From contig JAESUF010000203.1 of assembly GCA_016763215.1 (NCBI GenBank), positions 1 to 15,752 on the forward strand: DNA of 15,752 bases, written 5' to 3'. How positions within the stretch are numbered: the first letter of the stretch is position 1; every line of letters starts with the position of its first letter. The notes under the pieces are model-generated. The model saw only the letters and a list, made by a program, of their open reading frames with translations, had not been told where the DNA came from and searched no databases. Source of the stretch: Flavobacteriaceae bacterium. Lineage in GTDB: Bacteria; Bacteroidota; Bacteroidia; Flavobacteriales; Flavobacteriaceae. The position numbers and the translations under genes were made by a program. Positions 14,809 to 15,752 of this stretch are shown here, piece after piece.

Positions 14809-15752
14809 ATGAAGATATCATACAATTGGTTAAAACAATTCTTACAAGTAGATTGGGATGCCGTAAAGACAGGTGAATTGTTAACTGATCTTGGTTTAGA
14901 AGTAGAAGGAATTGAAACCAAAGAATCGATTAAAGGAAGTTTAGCAGGAATTGTTGTTGGAGAAGTATTGACATGTATACAGCATCCAAATGCAGATCGA
15001 TTAAAAATTACTACGGTCGATTTAGGAAATGAAGATCCTGTGCAAATTGTTTGTGGAGCACCAAATGTAGCTGCTGGTCAGAAAGTGCCTGTAGCAACTA
15101 TTGGAACCATCTTGTATGATGATAAGGGAGAAGGGTTTAAAATAAAGAAAGGTAAAATTCGTGGAGAGGAAAGTCATGGAATGATCTGTGCTGAAGATGA
15201 GTTAGGTTTAGGTGCCGGACATGACGGAATTATGGTTCTTGATAAAGCTTTAAAAGTAGGAACTCCAGTTGCAGAAGTGTTTAATATTGAAACCGATGAG
15301 GTTTTTGAGATCGGATTAACGCCCAATAGAGCAGATGCAATGAGTCATTTTGGAGTCGCAAGAGATTTGCGTGCAGGATTGATTCAGCATGGAATTAATT
15401 TAGAATTAATTTCTCCTTCTGTGAGCAATTTTCATGTCGATGAAAGAAGATTGAGAATAGAAGTAGAAGTAGAAAATAGAGAATTAGCACCACGGTATAG
15501 TGGAATTTCAATTACAGATATTAAGGTAAAAGATTCTCCAGAGTGGATTCAAAAGAAATTGAAAGCAATTGGGGTGACACCAAAAAACAATGTAGTTGAT
15601 ATCACCAATTATGTATTGCATGAATTAGGACAGCCATTACATGCCTTTGATGCTGAAAGAATAAAAGGAAATAAGGTACTTGTAAAAACATTGCCGCAGG
15701 GAACCAAATTTACAACATTAGATGAGGTAGAAAGAGAATTACACAAGGATGA
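14809..15752 (+). CDS. pheT: Phenylalanine--tRNA ligase beta subunit, 3'-truncated by the window
   Basis: Open from ATG at 14809 to the window end (314 complete codons of a protein usually ~800). MKISYNWLKQFL is the classic PheT start. It is followed by the B2 EMAP-like tRNA-binding domain (~40-150) with GEVLTCIQHPNADRLKI, VDLG and QIVCGAPNVAAGQKVPVA, then GEESHGMICAEDELGLG, and LTPNRADAMSHFGVARDL leading into the B3/B4 editing region with VVDITNYVLHELGQPLHAFD. With PheS it forms the (alpha-beta)2 enzyme that charges tRNA-Phe and edits mischarged Tyr. No lesion is seen in the visible part. It is transcribed divergently from the tlpA-like gene, with 146 bases between them. Confidence 0.97.
   Translation, partial: MKISYNWLKQFLQVDWDAVKTGELLTDLGLEVEGIETKESIKGSLAGIVVGEVLTCIQHPNADRLKITTVDLGNEDPVQIVCGAPNVAAGQKVPVATIGTILYDDKGEGFKIKKGKIRGEESHGMICAEDELGLGAGHDGIMVLDKALKVGTPVAEVFNIETDEVFEIGLTPNRADAMSHFGVARDLRAGLIQHGINLELISPSVSNFHVDERRLRIEVEVENRELAPRYSGISITDIKVKDSPEWIQKKLKAIGVTPKNNVVDITNYVLHELGQPLHAFDAERIKGNKVLVKTLPQGTKFTTLDEVERELHKD

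Noticed and set aside
1..15752. CRISPR arrays, tRNA/rRNA genes, insertion sequences or integrase attachment sites
   Set aside because: No regularly spaced direct repeats, cloverleaf-like segments, transposase frames or duplicated att-like cores were seen by eye. The only duplication is the recG/tag 3'-end scar, and no mobile-element gene is near it.

Overview
The window reads as a chromosomal segment of a low-GC member of the Bacteroidota, most likely Flavobacteriaceae. The reasons are a type IX secretion sorting domain on the first gene, near absence of Shine-Dalgarno sequences, several matches to the Bacteroidota promoter (TTG / TAnnTTTG), a DUF2911 protein, and many signal peptides ending in (A/S)Q. 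The genus is not identified.

Layout. 1-1083 (+): 3' part of a secreted di-haem cytochrome c peroxidase, ending at a bidirectional terminator shared with a convergent RsmB-like rRNA methyltransferase (1120-2331, -). 2385-7753 (-): a four-gene unit transcribed away from recG. In transcription order it encodes a PapD/DUF916-like periplasmic chaperone, an abundant-looking secreted subunit, a hairpin, a second and distantly paralogous cysteine-containing subunit, and a ~997-codon outer-membrane barrel protein with Ig-like domains at the N-terminus and SdrD-B/carboxypeptidase-regulatory-like domains at the C-terminus. I infer a chaperone-usher-like surface-fibre assembly system. The usher-like gene is cut by one in-frame TGA at 3510-3512, and reading is fully open on both sides.

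7867-9963 (+): recG. 9964-11546: an accessory gap between recG and the convergent tag gene. It holds two unrelated small secreted proteins (10288-10845 + and 11058-11489 -). Between those lie decayed copies of the 3' end of tag (10902-10975, -) and of recG (10973-11053, +). The order recG / tag' / recG' / tag is what a tandem duplication of the convergent recG-tag junction would leave.

11547-12098 (-): tag (3-methyladenine DNA glycosylase I). 12240-13343 (-): secreted DUF2911 plus TPR-like protein. 13443-14662 (-): TlpA-like thioredoxin lipoprotein split by a one-base frameshift in a 7-A tract. 14809-15752 (+): 5' part of pheT, divergent from the tlpA-like gene.

Housekeeping genes (rsmB-like, recG, tag, pheT) therefore frame envelope genes of less certain function. 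Two large envelope genes each carry a single inactivating change. That could mean real decay, phase-variable states or sequence error. No tRNA, rRNA, CRISPR array, transposase or integrase was recognised.
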